Below, one piece after another: positions 47,725 to 59,018 of a stretch of DNA of 64,000 bases (position 1 is its first letter; every line of letters begins with the position of its first letter). Both the position numbers and the translations under genes were made by a program. The stretch is from positions 272,001 to 336,000 of the forward strand of contig JACEFZ010027763.1 in assembly GCA_014155875.1 (NCBI GenBank). The letters run 5' to 3'. The stretch is from Cepaea nemoralis. Taxonomy: Eukaryota; Mollusca; Gastropoda; Stylommatophora; Helicidae. The notes below the pieces were generated by a model. The model saw only the letters and a list, made by a program, of their open reading frames with translations. It had not been told where the DNA came from and did not search any database.

Positions 47725-47830
47725 ATGTTTTTGAAAACCGAAGACACATACAATATATTGAACATTTTATTGCCTGGTTTCGCCATATCTCCCCAGGTGC
47801 ATATTACTATGAGATTAGAGTTCAACATAT
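47725..47830. repeat. Fragment of the Penelope-like element terminal repeat
   Basis: AAACCGAAGACACATACAAT, then TTTATTGCCTGGTTTCGCCA resembles the left terminal repeat of the Penelope-like element near 52980-53060. A solitary diverged piece. Confidence 0.6.
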
Positions 47831-48286
47831 AATGACGTAGCGTATTGTATCCATGCAACTGAAATACAAAAAAATCCATTGTCATGTTTGAATGTCGCTA
47901 TGCTAAAGAAAATATATTGTTTGTACCATCACTATTCACATTTACAGCTGGAAACCATTTTTTAGACTTATGGATGTGACTATGTGCTCAGGCAATGCTT
48001 GGTTTGGTGCTAATAGGTCTCTCACAAGAAGTGAGGTTGCAGTACCGGTTTTGCACACCCCGATAGTTTCTGAGCTTGGAAAGAAAAAGGAGAAGGAGAC
48101 GAGGCTCATGCTACCCAGCCCCAATTTTGATGTTACTTTGGTACCAGCGTCTTAACCAAACTCCGATAGGAAGAAGGAGGAAGTGGAAGTAGAAATAGGA
48201 GTAGCAACATCAGAAGAAGTAGCAATTGCAGCACAATATAAAGAACAACAAGAAGTGGCAGCAATAGTCGATGTTGCAAAAAAAAG
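47831..48286. other. Intron between Ig exons, no gene seen
   Basis: A possible frame at 47970-48155 shows no domain. The sequence grades into the GAA tract. Confidence 0.4.
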
Positions 48287-48512
48287 TAGCAGGAGCAGAA
48301 GAAGAAGAAGAAGAAGAAGAAGAAGAAGAAGAAGAAGAAGAAGAAGAAGAAGAAGAAGAAGAAGATGAAGAAGAAGAAGAAGCAGCAGCAGCAGAAGCAG
48401 AAGCAGAAGAAGAAGAAGCAGAAGAAGAAGAAGAAGAAGAAGAAGAAGAAGAAGAAGAAGAAGAAGAAGAAGAAGAAGAAGAAGAAGAAGAAGAAGAAGC
48501 AGCAGCAGTAGT
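48287..48512. repeat. (GAA)n/(GCA) microsatellite
   Basis: Purine-rich tract of GAA units with GCA blocks, spilling over into 48600. The poly-Glu, poly-Arg and poly-Ser frames on both strands are artefacts. Confidence 0.95.
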
Positions 48513-49530
48513 AGATGTAGCAGCAGCAGCAGTAGGAGAAGAGGAAGACGATGCAGAAGGAGACGCTGAGGAGTAAACAGAAAAGCAAGTAGAAGAAGAA
48601 ACAAGAAGAATCAGAAAAGGAAGCAGTTGAAGAACCAGAAGGGGAAGCAACTACCAAAAAAAAAAAAAAAAGAAGACGAAGACATATAATTCTATTGCAA
48701 GAAAGCGAACTATAAATATTTAATCATATTTAATCACACACGATTCTGCCATTTCAGTGTTATTATAGTTATCGGATTCTTTTTCTTTCCCCCTTTATGC
48801 CCCAATTGTCCAACCACAACAGACAAAAACACTTCCGTGTAGCTGTGATGACAGATATATTGGTTGAAAGGCTAACAGAAATGAACACTACCTGTCTGGT
48901 CAGACATGAAATTGGCCCCGAACATGTTTAACCAAAAGAATTAACATCCTGCAAAGATGTAACAGGAACAAACTAGGCACGTGTCAACATAATATTCTTT
49001 GTTAATAAATAAAACAATCAATAAAGACACAACAACTTCAGCGTAAGAAAAGTTCAAGACGAAAAGCCTCATCATCTCATCGTATCTTTTTCTTCGTGTA
49101 CCTTGTGGTGTCAAGGTGAAGCATAAACAAGAATTTTTTTAAATCTCATCATCTCATCTCATTATATCTGGTTCCTCGTGTACCTTGTAGTGTCGAAGTG
49201 ATGCATAAACAAGACGAAAAGTTCTTTAGTGAAAAATAAAATCGTGTATTAGGCATAAGAGGCTGCCTTGAACGTCTAGACGCTACCTAAGTGTGAGAAG
49301 GTAAGTACTCTCATTAAGATTAAACACTAACAACTTGTTTTGCGTTCGTTCCTTTTGAAGTCCGGCGTAGTCCACACAAGTGATACTACTACTAATGGTT
49401 TCTACTGCTGGTGAATGCACTCAACTTATTTTCCCAGAAGGTTAAATTTCCCTATTAATAGGGTCTCACTCCTACTTCTGAGTAGTGAGATAAGAAGGGC
49501 AAAATGTCAGACGTGCCTGCGTGCTCAATG
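48513..49530. other. No gene seen
   Basis: Holds two direct repeats of ATCTCATC...TCGTGTACCTTGT...GTG(A/AA)GCATAAACAAG at about 49070-49130 and 49145-49215. No exon recognised. Confidence 0.45.
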
Positions 49531-49787
49531 CTTCTTCTTCTTCTTCTTCTTCTTCTTCTTCTTCTTCTTCTTCTTCTTCTTCTTCTTCTTCTTCTTCTTC
49601 TTCTTCTTCTTCTTCTTCTTCTTCTTCTTCTTCAGCTTTCCGAGCCATTGAGGTTCTTTGCTGCAAATACAATCCGTCTCCATTCGTCTCTCTGGTGGAC
49701 CTTCTCTTGCCAGTCGTTGATTCCAAGTGCTTGTAGGTCTGTACATGTATTATCTCTCCACCGTCTTCTTGGTCTACCAATGCTTAA
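49531..49787 (-). mobile_element. 5'-truncated LINE end with long (GAA)n tail
   Basis: 49633-49780 matches the 3' end of the outer LINE (39257-39400), followed on the minus strand by about 34 GAA units (here TTC at 49531-49632). CAATGCTT occurs at 49526-49533 and at 49778-49785, a likely target duplication. Confidence 0.85.
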
Positions 49788-49845
49788 CCCTTGAAAATAA
49801 AGCCCGATCTTCGTTCCTTCACGTGTTCATTCGTTCGTTCTTTAG

Positions 49846-49991
49846 TTAAAGGTACTTGTAATTTACTTCCCCAGGACAAATATATACAAGTAATATGTAT
49901 ATTTACTGGCAGTGCTTTCACCACAACATTAACCTCGTTATTCTGGAATGTTGAAGAAGCACTGCAGTGTGGTCCTATCTATGAAGAAACC
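49846..49991 (+). CDS. Ig-superfamily gene: possible first half of a second Ig domain, no donor found
   Basis: After the acceptor TCGTTCTTTAG (49845) a phase-1 frame fits the preceding exon exactly. It reads KGTCNLLPQDKYIQVICIFT and then TLTSLFWNVEEALQCGPIYE, which has the Cys (VIC) and Trp (LFW) spacing of Ig strands B and C. The frame meets TAG at 49992 before any good donor; the nearest AAAG|GTATTC is at 50012. It could be a damaged exon, a terminal exon or chance. Support is the phase, the acceptor and the Cys/Trp pattern only. Confidence 0.42.
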
Positions 49992-51324
49992 TAGCCCTCT
50001 ATGCATGACTTAAAGGTATTCACACAAATCCGATGGAGTTCTCTCTCCAATGTCTTAAAGGTGTTGTTTCCAATTACACCGTATTCCCTTTAGTGATACT
50101 AGCCTTGTGATTACATTTACTTTTAAACCACGGGAAAAACTAGTAGGGATGTAGCTGATTTCGCATGCACAGCATTATCCCAAGCTTCGTCGTCTTTGAT
50201 GCTATATAAGGACGATATGTTCAACCCCTTTGGGATCATGGGTATAGTGTGAAAGAATAGATACACCATTATGGCTTATAGAGAATGCTGCGAAAGGAAG
50301 TGACCAGAGGATCTGGCCAACACTCAGTACTCTGGGTACAGACCCGGCGGACACAAAATTAGCTTGCTTCTTCTTCTTCTTCTTTCGTTCGCCTGAAATA
50401 TGTCTATAATTGCAATGTTGTCTCTTGTATGAATCTAACAGTCTTTTTTAGTTCACTCAGCGGTACGTAGAGTTTATCTTCCACTGTTGTCTCTCTAGGC
50501 CAGGATAATTTTCTCAAAATGATGAATATTATTTATTTTTTACCTCGCACCAGACTTTGATACATTTAGACATCTTTAGTTTACCCCACTCCCCCTTCCC
50601 GTTATTTTTATCTTTAATCATTTCCCTGCTCCCTCCTGGGATACCTGCGTCACTAATTCTACTGATGAACGCCAAGTCTCTTTCTAGCTTATATATATAT
50701 TTCTTTCACTCTCACCCTCTCTGGCTTGTCTCTATTTCTTTTCTTAACACACAATACACTTTCTCACCCTCTTAAGAATGCGGTGACATTTCGAGCAATG
50801 GGTGCTTGGTCGTATATCATCCCCGGTATTATCTTTATAGGGTGTGGCATTGAACTTGATATGAATTTAGAGATAAGATTTTATGATATTTTTTTCATGA
50901 GCATTCAATAATCAATAGATTAGCTTGTCTTAGACACAATCTTGTTGTTTGGTAATATAATCATCATTATTGGACTCTGATATATCCGTATGTGCCCAGC
51001 GAATCTCATCACGTTTCAAAGGTATGCACATCTATAATCTCTCTGGTACACTGATTGCGTAAATCCCGTGCCTTCCTCTCCTTCTTCAACAATGAATGGT
51101 TGCAATGCGTCTTTTCCCTCATGATTCACGGACACAACGATGCCATTGAGTTTCTCGCCGTCGCCCCAAAAATTATCTGACAGGATTGCGCTTGTGAACC
51201 GGATGTCTATTCTCTGTCTGGAAGTTGTGGTCAATCTTCTAGGATACTCTCTGGAGGTAGGTCGCAACGTCTCTGAGACCCATTCTATAAAGGTGTACGC
51301 TGAATTTGCGTAGGTGGAATGTAA
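49992..51324. other. No gene seen; small LINE piece
   Basis: 50278-50370 resembles the RNase H-end LINE at 22945-23035 (GGATCTGGCCAACACTCAGT). Otherwise no recognised feature. A minus-strand open frame at 51016-51378 has no domain I recognise. Confidence 0.45.
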
Positions 51325-51660
51325 TATTGGTCTCTTTGCGGCATCTTGCAATAATTGTGGTTTCGCTATTTCCACCAATAAGACGGAAGTACTACACCGG
51401 TCAAATCAAAGACCTGATCATTGTGTGCCAACTATTAGCCTGTGTGGAGTTTGGACACAAGTTCCTCTGTTGAGGACCGGAGAAGGATTAAGCTCACAAT
51501 AACATTAAAGATGTGTGTGGAAGTTTTACCAACACATGTACACAACCATAAAGCCCGGACAGAGGAAAACTGATGTGCAAAAGGCATATACACATCCCTC
51601 TGTATTACCCAGGTAAATTGCTAAATATAAAAAGCCCATTTGAAGTCGCATGAATATGTT
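51325..51660 (+). pseudogene. Weak LINE polymerase remnant
   Basis: GLFAASCNNCGFAISTNKTE resembles the segment after the FADD motif of zinc-finger-tailed LINEs (compare FGLNINLEKT near 22050, minus strand). The later GEGLSS and KLLNIK parts fit weakly. No intact frame. Confidence 0.35.
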
Positions 51661-51741
51661 CACTGACGAGCTGGAACGACATATATCCGTATATTTTTAA
51701 AAGAAATGCCAAGTCTTACAGCAGGAGCTTGCTGTTAAGTT

Positions 51742-51985
51742 AGTTGGATATCCTGTACTGAACGTCGCAGTCAACCCCAGCATTTTTTTTACTGTTTGCA
51801 ATTTCTTAGCAAGTTTACGTTAAGTATAATAGATTGTCATTGCTTTCTGAACGACAGGAACTCATACTACTGTATTAAAACCAAAGCTAGGCGGTCTGCT
51901 TCCAAATCCCCCGCAGCTGTGTATTGAACTCGGTATGCGGGATTACGAATTGCTTTCGTGACACCTTCGCCGCAGAGCCTACTGT
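51742..51985 (-). repeat. SINE family A, head subtype 1
   Basis: Minus-strand copy. The tail GCAGTCAACCCCAGCATTTT, the core TTGTCATTGCTTTCTGAACG, and the head GGCGGTCTGCTTCCAAATCC, then GAATTGCTTTCGTGACACC are seen on the plus strand. Confidence 0.8.
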
Positions 51986-52019
51986 GGTATCTGAAATTCT
52001 TGGACAATCGCATTTATGT

Positions 52020-52070
52020 AGCATGTCTGCGTAGGCATGTGTAGGCATGTGTAGGCATGTGTAGGCATGT
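52020..52070. repeat. 10-bp tandem repeat
   Basis: About five copies of GTAGGCATGT. Confidence 0.95.
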
Positions 52071-52379
52071 GTGCATGAGAGAAATACTGGCCAGTATTTC
52101 CCTCCCGTCGCGAAAGACGAGAGCAAGCACCGAATCCTCGTCAGACCGCATTCATGGCAATGTCAGCGTAATGCCAAAACCGTTACACCAACACGACAGA
52201 TGTAAAACCCATATTATGCCGTGGAAACCGTAACTAAGATGCACCGTCGATGTCACTCGTATGCCACATGAACGATTTCCAATAACAATAGTTTATGACG
52301 AGCTTGTCCCAAGCAACATTATAGATACGCTGTAAGCCTCAATGAAAACCTGACATCGGCATGGAAATTGGGAGTCATT
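52071..52379. other. No gene seen
   Basis: About 300 bp with no recognised exon or element. Confidence 0.4.
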
Positions 52380-52690
52380 TCTGGCTTAGCTCCACGTGTT
52401 ATGTTATTAAATGTCTCCATCCATCATCTGCCATGCCGATAAGCGTGGGCGGTCATGTTTTGTCATCTCACTCAATCACCAGAGTCGTGGATCAGCTCCG
52501 TGATTTTGTTTTGCATGCCACTTGGCCAAGCCATCCAGGTATTTACTTCTTGGTCTTCATCTTGGTCTCTTCCCTTCGATCTTGCCATTTGTCACCAAGT
52601 TCTCCAGTTCATTTCTTCTCATAACATGCCCAAAGAATGTTTAATGTCTATGTCTAATGTCTCTTATCAGTTTACGATCTTCTTAAATGT
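52380..52690 (-). pseudogene. LINE C-terminal remnant, minus strand
   Basis: The plus-strand words CTCAATCACCAGAGTCGTGG and GGCCAAGCCATCCAGGTATT are the reverse of the LINE end at 57400-57615. Frames are broken. It is an inverted relative of that copy. Confidence 0.7.
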
Positions 52691-52975
52691 CTGCTGACAC
52701 TATAACTTTGGAGTAGTTATGTATCTGGGCAGGTGCACGAATTAGTGCTGTAGGAAAACTAAAAGTCGAATTATCTCCGTCTGACTGACGTCGACACTCC
52801 TCTGCCCTTCATAAAATATATCTTTCCAGTCTGCTATTGGGCTAATTAGCATTCACTGATGTTACCAAGTACAGACAGGAGGCATTTTGGTTCTCCTCGG
52901 CAACTATGAACACGCAGCACATTAACGCCATTTCACTGCTCACAAGTCTGTCACTTATGCTCCTAACCATATCTA

Positions 52976-53291
52976 ATTTGAATACCGAAGACACAAACAA
53001 TAGATTGCACGATTTATTGCCTGGCATATTTCGCTGCATCTCGTCAGGTACATACTGCAGAAATCACACAACTTACGTGAATTAATTAGATAAATCCTTC
53101 AAACTGAAATATACACATGTTCGCATAGTAATGTCGATTGTCTACCACGGTAATTTTAAACTGACTAACATGTCTTTCTGCTTACACAAGGATGGCTTAC
53201 GAAGGTTGATTAGTATAGCTTCAGCAAACTTTAACAATCGACTACTTTGTGTGTTGAACAACACACGGAAGGCACTGTCTCTTTCAACCAC
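52976..53291. repeat. Left inverted terminal repeat of the Penelope-like element
   Basis: About 315 bp, from ATTTGAATACCGAAGACAC to the AGGCACTGTCTCTTTCAA region. It pairs with 55069-55386. Confidence 0.9.
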
Positions 53292-53356
53292 GTGATTACT
53301 CTCGAGCACATGTCTCCCGACCGATGAAGCCAGACTTTTCCGGTGTGTCGGCCTGC

Positions 53357-54196
53357 CTACGCTACCATCTTCTGTGTGTAGTATCTTGTCCACCAATTCG
53401 GAATATGTTCCGAAACCCTGCAATGTAACTGTCGTTCAGTTCTACCTATGTAGATGGCCTCGCATCTGCATGTAAATTGGTAAATACAATTTGATTTGGC
53501 GTACAAAGCTACAGGTTCTTTTACTGCTGGGACTGGGATCGGTGTGTTTCTGTACCTGATGACTAGAGCTGCAGCACAGAATGTTCGCTCGACTGCTGTG
53601 GTGAGCCAGTCCCGCAGACGTTGCATTACGTCATCTCCTCGGAAGGTTAGCTGGATGAATACTTTGAGTTTAGGGACTGTAGTTACTTCTGATTTCGGTT
53701 TGGGCTGTTGGCAGTGGCGCTTTATAAATCCTGTGGAGTACCCATTCAGGTTTAAGGCATTCTTCAGAGATTTAACTTCCTCTGTCAGTGTGTCCTGGGT
53801 GCATATCTTCCTAGCACGGTAAAACAGGGTCCGTACTAAGCCCCGTTTGTACTGGACAGGTGCGAAGCTCTGAAAATTTAAGTATTGGCCAGTCCATGTT
53901 TCTTTGCGGAATACCGATCTTTGAATTGTGCCATCTGCTCTACGTCTCATTAGGATATCTAGAAACGGCAACGCTTCGTTGTGTTCGTGTTCCATAAATA
54001 AAGAGATGTTTATATGTGTCTCGTTCATTGTGGCCTGGAACGACGTTGCTTGTAGCTCGTCTGTGGTGATAATTAGTATATCGCCCACGTAACGACGGTA
54101 AAAGGCTAAGTTATTGATTTCTGAGGATCTCTTTTCTTCTAAGTGTGCCATGAAGATGTCCGCTAGAATAGGTCCAAGTGGGCTCCCCATGGCCAC
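53357..54196 (-). pseudogene. Penelope-like: end of reverse transcriptase plus GIY-YIG endonuclease
   Basis: 279 open codons. MGSPLGPILADIFMAHLE (residues 3-20) is a signature of Penelope polymerases. The catalytic motif, usually YVDD, reads Y36-V37-G38-D39, so the first of the paired Asp is Gly (codon GGC, complement of 54083-54085) and polymerase activity should be lost. The C-terminal 238-262 (IYQFTCRCEAIYIGRTERQL) is the GIY-YIG nuclease. The open frame starts at an internal Met; the polymerase begins upstream in another frame. The final residues after SEHIP run out of the family pattern. Confidence 0.9.
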
Positions 54197-54250
54197 TCCG
54201 TCAATTTGGCGATATGACTTGTTTAGAAAGTTGAATTGTATGTTGGCAGT

Positions 54251-54823
54251 TCATAATTTTAATAGCCTCTCTAGAATAGCTGATGGTATGCCTAGTTTTA
54301 GTTGTTTATCTCTAATGCGTTCGCTTATTATATTCACGGTCTCATCTAATGGAACGTTGGTGAATAAAGAGGCAATATCCATGCATGCCATGTGTTTGTT
54401 GTTTATGTCCATAGTATCCAATAATTCCACCAGTTCGAATGTATCCCTGAGTGTTCTTGGATCGAAGGACTGTCGTACTGGCTTTAAAATTTCAGCTAGC
54501 CATTTCGCCATTCGGTGTTTTGCCGAGTTAACCATGGAAAGGATCGGTCTTAGTGGGATGCCGGGCTTGTGAAGCTTGGGTAGACCGTACATCTGATATG
54601 TTTGGGAGCCACGCGGTGTGAGCGTTTTTGCAGTGGCCTCACTGATGAGTCCTGCATTCACAAGTGACTGGATTTCTTTCCTCATTTTTGCATCCAGGTC
54701 CTCCGCCTTGTTGACTGTTTGCTCTACACTGAATTTAGATGCATCTGTTAATATATCATCCATTTTTCTCTGGTAGTCTGATATGTCCATCAGTACTGCA
54801 CCACTCCCTTTGTCAGGTTTCAA
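54251..54823 (-). pseudogene. Penelope-like: first part of reverse transcriptase
   Basis: 190 codons, continued upstream by an open stretch to about 55030 (LTALKALKANKTLVILKPDK). PDKGSG (3-8), YGLPKLHKPGIPLRPI (near 79-94) and ASLFTNVPLDETV (near 149-161) are polymerase blocks of Penelope elements. The frame ends by a shift at about 54245, just before the conserved QIDGVAMGSPLG segment. Confidence 0.88.
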
Positions 54824-55068
54824 TATTACGAGGGTTTTGTTGGCCTTTAACGCTTTTAAGGCAGTAAGGTGTTCGTTGGTCAGCGGACATGTCTGTTTAG
54901 AGGGGGTTGTGCGATACTGGTGTTCTAAATCTACCAGTTTGGTCTTCAGCCACCCGACTGACTCAGCAGAAGAAGGTGATAACTTGGAGACTTGTCAAAC
55001 AACATTTCAAATTGTGCTTGCGACTCAACACGGTTAATGTGTTTGGGCTTTATGCAGAATAGAGAAAG

Positions 55069-55386
55069 TTGAAGCTTAAAAGAGACAGTGCCTTCCGTGT
55101 GTTGTTCAACACACAAAGTAGTCGATTGTTAAAGTTTGCTGAAGCTATACTAATCAACCTTCGTAAGCCGTCCTTGTGTAAGCAGAAAGACATGTTAGAC
55201 AGTTTAAAATTACCGTGGTAAACAATCGACATTACTGTGCGAACATGTGTATATTTCAGTTTGAAGGATTTATCTAATTAATTCACGTAAGTTGTGTGAT
55301 TTCTGCAGTATGTACCTGACAAGATGCAGCGAAATATGCCAGGCAATAAATCGTGCAATCTATTGTTTGTGTCTTCGTTATTCAAA
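55069..55386. repeat. Right inverted terminal repeat of the Penelope-like element
   Basis: Reverse complement of 52976-53291 with few differences. Confidence 0.9.
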
Positions 55387-55533
55387 TTCATCACGGGAAA
55401 ACATTGTTTTGCATATCTAATTTATTTACCAAAGTTGCATCCACTATTAGCATGTTAGCTGTTTCATTGCTAATAACTCTTGCATTTCTTGCATGTCATG
55501 GGTTCGATTCCCATACTGGCCAGCGTAAAGGAG

Positions 55534-55736
55534 TTTACGTGACGAATTGGTTAAGACGCCTGCCTCGCACTCTGAAGGTCCTGGGTTCGGGTTCACGAGG
55601 GGAGTTTTCTCCTGGTGTCGTTGCTGGAGCTAAGGAATTTGTGCTCTGTGCGACGCTTTTGACGGTCGCTCTGCGAAAGCAGATTGAGCCATATCGGATA
55701 AAACCCGGGGCAATGAAGTCTATCTCGGCTTGAAAT
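55534..55736 (+). mobile_element. SINE family B, plus strand
   Basis: Head with A-box-like GAATTGGTTAAGACGCC and B-box GGGTTCGGGTTCAC, then body TTTGTGCTCTGTGCGACGC and GAGCCATATCGGATAAAACC, as in 25441-25690. Confidence 0.82.
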
Positions 55737-56447
55737 TCCGTTTAGGCACATGCAGATCATAATGAACATATCACATGCTTTCTTATTATATGTTCCAAGG
55801 ATACTTAAGCTACGTCGTGTTGATCTGAATGATGGAAGTACGTTCAAGCTTGTGTTTGCAATATTTTTATAATTCAGGTCACATAATCTTTAATGTATCC
55901 TTGAGGAGTAAAACACATTACAATTAAGTACGATTCTGGTTATCCTGTTGGTGTAAATGTGTGTATGTGTATGTGAAACAGATTATCCTATGTGTAAATG
56001 TGTGTATGTGTGTGTACAGACAGCAACATTAACCCGAAACTATGTGTTCAGTGAGAAGTCCCCATAGGAGATATTGCCTCCGATGACACCAGTGCCAGCG
56101 TGGATTCTCAGATTACAAACACCATTATCTAATGATGAAATATATCATGATAAATGGCCACGGCCATGGCATGTTTAAAGGGGGCGTATTGATTACATAC
56201 ACAAGCGACCGTAATACAGGAGCAATATTGTATGAAACACTATTGATTTTGATATAGCATTTTGAACAATTTGTGCCAAACAGGGATCCCATTTAGCTTT
56301 TTTAACAATGGTATTTGTTGTGTGTAGTGTTATAAACGGTATCACCATACATCTGTGCGATATGAAAACAATTCAGAATATAATATGTGCAATTCAGAAT
56401 TATATGAGTATAAAGCACTAGAATAAAATAGTGCATTGATAAAGTGT
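55737..56447. other. No gene seen
   Basis: A degenerate GTGTAAATGTGTGTATGTGT repeat occurs twice at about 55950-56015. No exon recognised. Confidence 0.4.
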
Positions 56448-56540
56448 AACAATTTACTGTTTACTGTTTACTGTAACAATTTACTGTTTACTGTTTACTG
56501 TAACAATTTACTGTTTACTGTTTACTGTAACAATTTACAA
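56448..56540. repeat. 27-bp tandem repeat
   Basis: Three copies of AACAATTTACTGTTTACTGT plus TTACTGT. Confidence 0.92.
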
Positions 56541-57104
56541 TTTACTGTTGCTGTTATAAAGTTATACAATTAAGAAGCATAACAGCATGCCAGTTCTGGC
56601 ATAAGATAGGCAAATGTCAGCAGAACAGTACTAGTGTTAGACATTACAACGAAGACTATTATAACTATCACGTTACTGGCAACAGACATTACATTGAAAA
56701 TTGTTCATTGGTACTAATTTCAGGCAGTATTATGATGAAGTATACAAGTATAGCTATGCTAGTATTAGAGCATACATCGCCGAATTATAAAAAAAAAAGT
56801 ATGAAGGTATTAGTATCGGATATTAAAATAATGAATTACGTATGTGCAAAGATAATAAATAGTATTAGATAGTACAATTATGAATTAAATTAGTATAAAG
56901 GTGCTAGTATCATTTTGTATACACTGATACGTTATGTAAGTATAAAGATACTTTTATTAGACAGTATAATGATGAATTTTATAAGTCTAATGGAATTAGT
57001 ATCAAACGGTAGTAATGTGAATGATAAACAAATAACGGTATTATTATTAAACAGCGCAATGAGAATGCTATTTAATATAACATTACTTTTGCTCTCTTAA
57101 AAAA
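56541..57104. other. AT-rich, no gene seen
   Basis: Degenerate short repeats of the type ATTAGTAT...AGTATAA. No exon recognised. Confidence 0.4.
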
Positions 57105-57632
57105 GAATCGCCATTGCGAAAGTAGCCTTTAGCAAGATGAAAAACATTCTGACCAATAAAATGATGTCAATTGAAACGAGAAAAAGAGTGTTGAGGGGAT
57201 ACATAGAGCCTGTTCTTTTGTATGGATGTGAAACTTGGACAATGTGCAGTCAAGCTGAAAAGCATCTGATGGCTGCAGAAATGTGGTTTCTGAGGAAAAT
57301 GCAAAGAATACCATGGACAGATAGAAAAACCAATGACCAAGTACAACAAGAGACAAATGAAAATCGTAGATTGATTAGAGAAATTAGACGTAGACAGTCA
57401 AAATTTTTTGGACATGTTATGAGAAGAAATGGACTGGAGAACTTAGTGACAGCTGGCAAGATCGAAGGGAACAGACCAAGAGGAAGACCGAGAGGAAAAT
57501 ACCTGGATGGCTTGGCCACATGGCATGGACGAGACGGGAACACTGAGCTGATCCACGACTCTGGTGATCGAGTGAAATGGCGAATCATGACCGCCCACGC
57601 TTTCCGGCATGGCACATGATTGATTGATTGAA
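57105..57632 (+). mobile_element. 5'-truncated LINE end with an intact C-terminal frame
   Basis: The frame 57137-57619 (160 codons) has no stop: EPVLLYGCETWTMCSQAEKH, WFLRKMQRIPWTDRKTNDQV, FFGHVMRRNGLENL and GNRPRGRPRGKYLDGLA are the thumb and C-terminus of a LINE polymerase. No palm domain, so not active. It ends with a (TGAT)n-type tail at 57617-57632. Confidence 0.82.
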
Positions 57633-57924
57633 ACGATGTTACAACAGCACTAATATCAAATAGGCGGCTCTATAAATACAACAGTTCTATTATTAGAATA
57701 CGACAGTGGGGTATGCTTTTAGCACAGCTGTATCACTTTCAGTCCCTGGAGAATCCATATCTATTAACTTTGGAATCACACCATTATTTCAGAAATATGT
57801 GAACCGTCTGGGTGAAAAACAGAACAAGCATGCATTATTGAGTGCTAATATGGTGCTTTATTTTCACACAATCTTCATCATCTGTCACATTTATGTTTTC
57901 TAGTGTTGTAAATTAGAGTTAAAG
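57633..57924. other. No gene seen
   Basis: A short frame at 57706-57903 has no recognised domain. Confidence 0.4.
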
Positions 57925-58165
57925 TTAGTTGCACATCCTTTACTGGATGTGGCAGTCAACCCCAGAAATTTGTGGCCGTTTGTGATTTCTTGGCAAGTTT
58001 ACGTTCAGTAGTGTGCCATTGCTTTTTGAACGACTTTCACTCATATCATAGTATCAAAAATCAACGCAAAAGCGGTCTGCTTCCAAATCGCCCGCAGCTG
58101 TGTTTCGACCGCATTATGCAGGATTACGAATTGCGTTCGTAAATCCCTTCGCCACAGAGCGGATG
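57925..58165 (-). repeat. SINE family A, head subtype 1
   Basis: Minus-strand copy. Plus-strand words GGCAGTCAACCCCAGAAATT, TGTGCCATTGCTTTTTGAAC and GCGGTCTGCTTCCAAATCGC mark tail, core and head. Confidence 0.8.
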
Positions 58166-58758
58166 TTGTAAGTAAGTAAGGCATAATATCTGGACACGTG
58201 TTTACTGTTGCCAAGGGAAGAAGACACGTCAATTACCACAAGGCGACAGTATACGTTTTCTAGTTTACATGTGCTTTTAGTATTCAGTTTTGTGTGGGTC
58301 TTGTTCGTCCTCTAATAGCAATGTTTCACCGTGATTCTGCATTCGGTTTCAAACTGTTAGGCTTCATGAATTATTAACAAGAGCATTAGTGTTAAGATTT
58401 CGTAAGCAAAACATAATCCTCAAGAAAGTTAAGCCGTTGAAGAATTACCCACACATGGTAGGGATAATCATGTGGATACCAGAATGCGGAATCGCGTGGA
58501 TTCACCAAACTGTAATACAGATAGCGTGGCCTAAATTTGTTGTCTAAACGTTACACCCCAACGACAGTTTCTGTCTTGGGACTACTTGTAATGTGAAAGT
58601 AGGCAATGTAATGTAAAGGTTGTTGATATATGATCAAGATCGGCAAAGTCAGGACTAGGTGTGATCTCAGCATCATCATTTAGGTGTTCCCAGAATCTCT
58701 GGTCTCTATGTGGCACTTCCACCTCATATTAGTGTTGTGCTAGTTTAATTCACTATGT
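58166..58758. other. No gene seen
   Basis: No recognised exon or repeat. Confidence 0.4.
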
Positions 58759-58771
58759 AGTCTGCTTAGAC

Positions 58772-59018
58772 AGGTCTCTCTGGCCGAGGGGTTACACCAC
58801 TTTCTCCGTAATCCCGTTTATCACGCAGAGTCTCGTAGCGGGCGAGAACTGGAAGCGGTTCGTCCCCCGCTGGTGACTTGCGGGATAACTGAGCCGGCCG
58901 CTCAGAAAGCAATGGCAAACTACTGAGCGTAATCTTGCCAAGAAATCAACAGACAGCTGAAAGATGCTGCTGTTGACAGCGATGTCCTGTAAAAGGATAT
59001 GCGAATTTAAAAAAAAAA
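58772..59018 (+). mobile_element. SINE family A, reference-quality copy
   Basis: 247 bp with a perfect 13-bp target duplication AGTCTGCTTAGAC (58759-58771 and 59019-59031). Head GGTCTCTCTGGCCGAGGGGT (A box TGGCCGAGGGG), B box GGTTCGTCCCC, core AAAGCAATGGCAAACTACTG and GCGTAATCTTGCCAAGAAAT, tail TGACAGCGATGTCCTGTAAA and a final A run. It has the RNA polymerase III promoter layout of a tRNA-derived SINE. Confidence 0.93.

Larger units (their letters stand above)
52976..55386 (-). mobile_element. Penelope-like element with inverted terminal repeats
   Basis: A minus-strand reverse transcriptase joined to a C-terminal GIY-YIG endonuclease, the combination that defines Penelope-like elements. Long inverted repeats bracket it: 52976-53291 and 55069-55386 match as reverse complements, for example AATCGACTACTTTGTGTGTT on the left and its complement on the right. 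Penelope elements often carry such repeats from partial tandem or inverted copies made at insertion. One frameshift near 54245 and a mutated catalytic motif make it inactive. Confidence 0.92.

Noticed and set aside
48133..48657. Acidic, Ser-rich and Leu-rich open frames around 48.1-48.7 kb
   Set aside because: All are translations of a (GAA)n/(GCA) tract in different frames.
51016..51378. Minus-strand open frame of 120 codons
   Set aside because: No recognised domain, no flanking gene structure, and it overlaps a plus-strand LINE-like remnant.
55488..55600. Possible tRNA gene (A- and B-box-like motifs)
   Set aside because: The sequence continues into the SINE family B body and does not fold into a complete cloverleaf by eye, so it is a SINE head.
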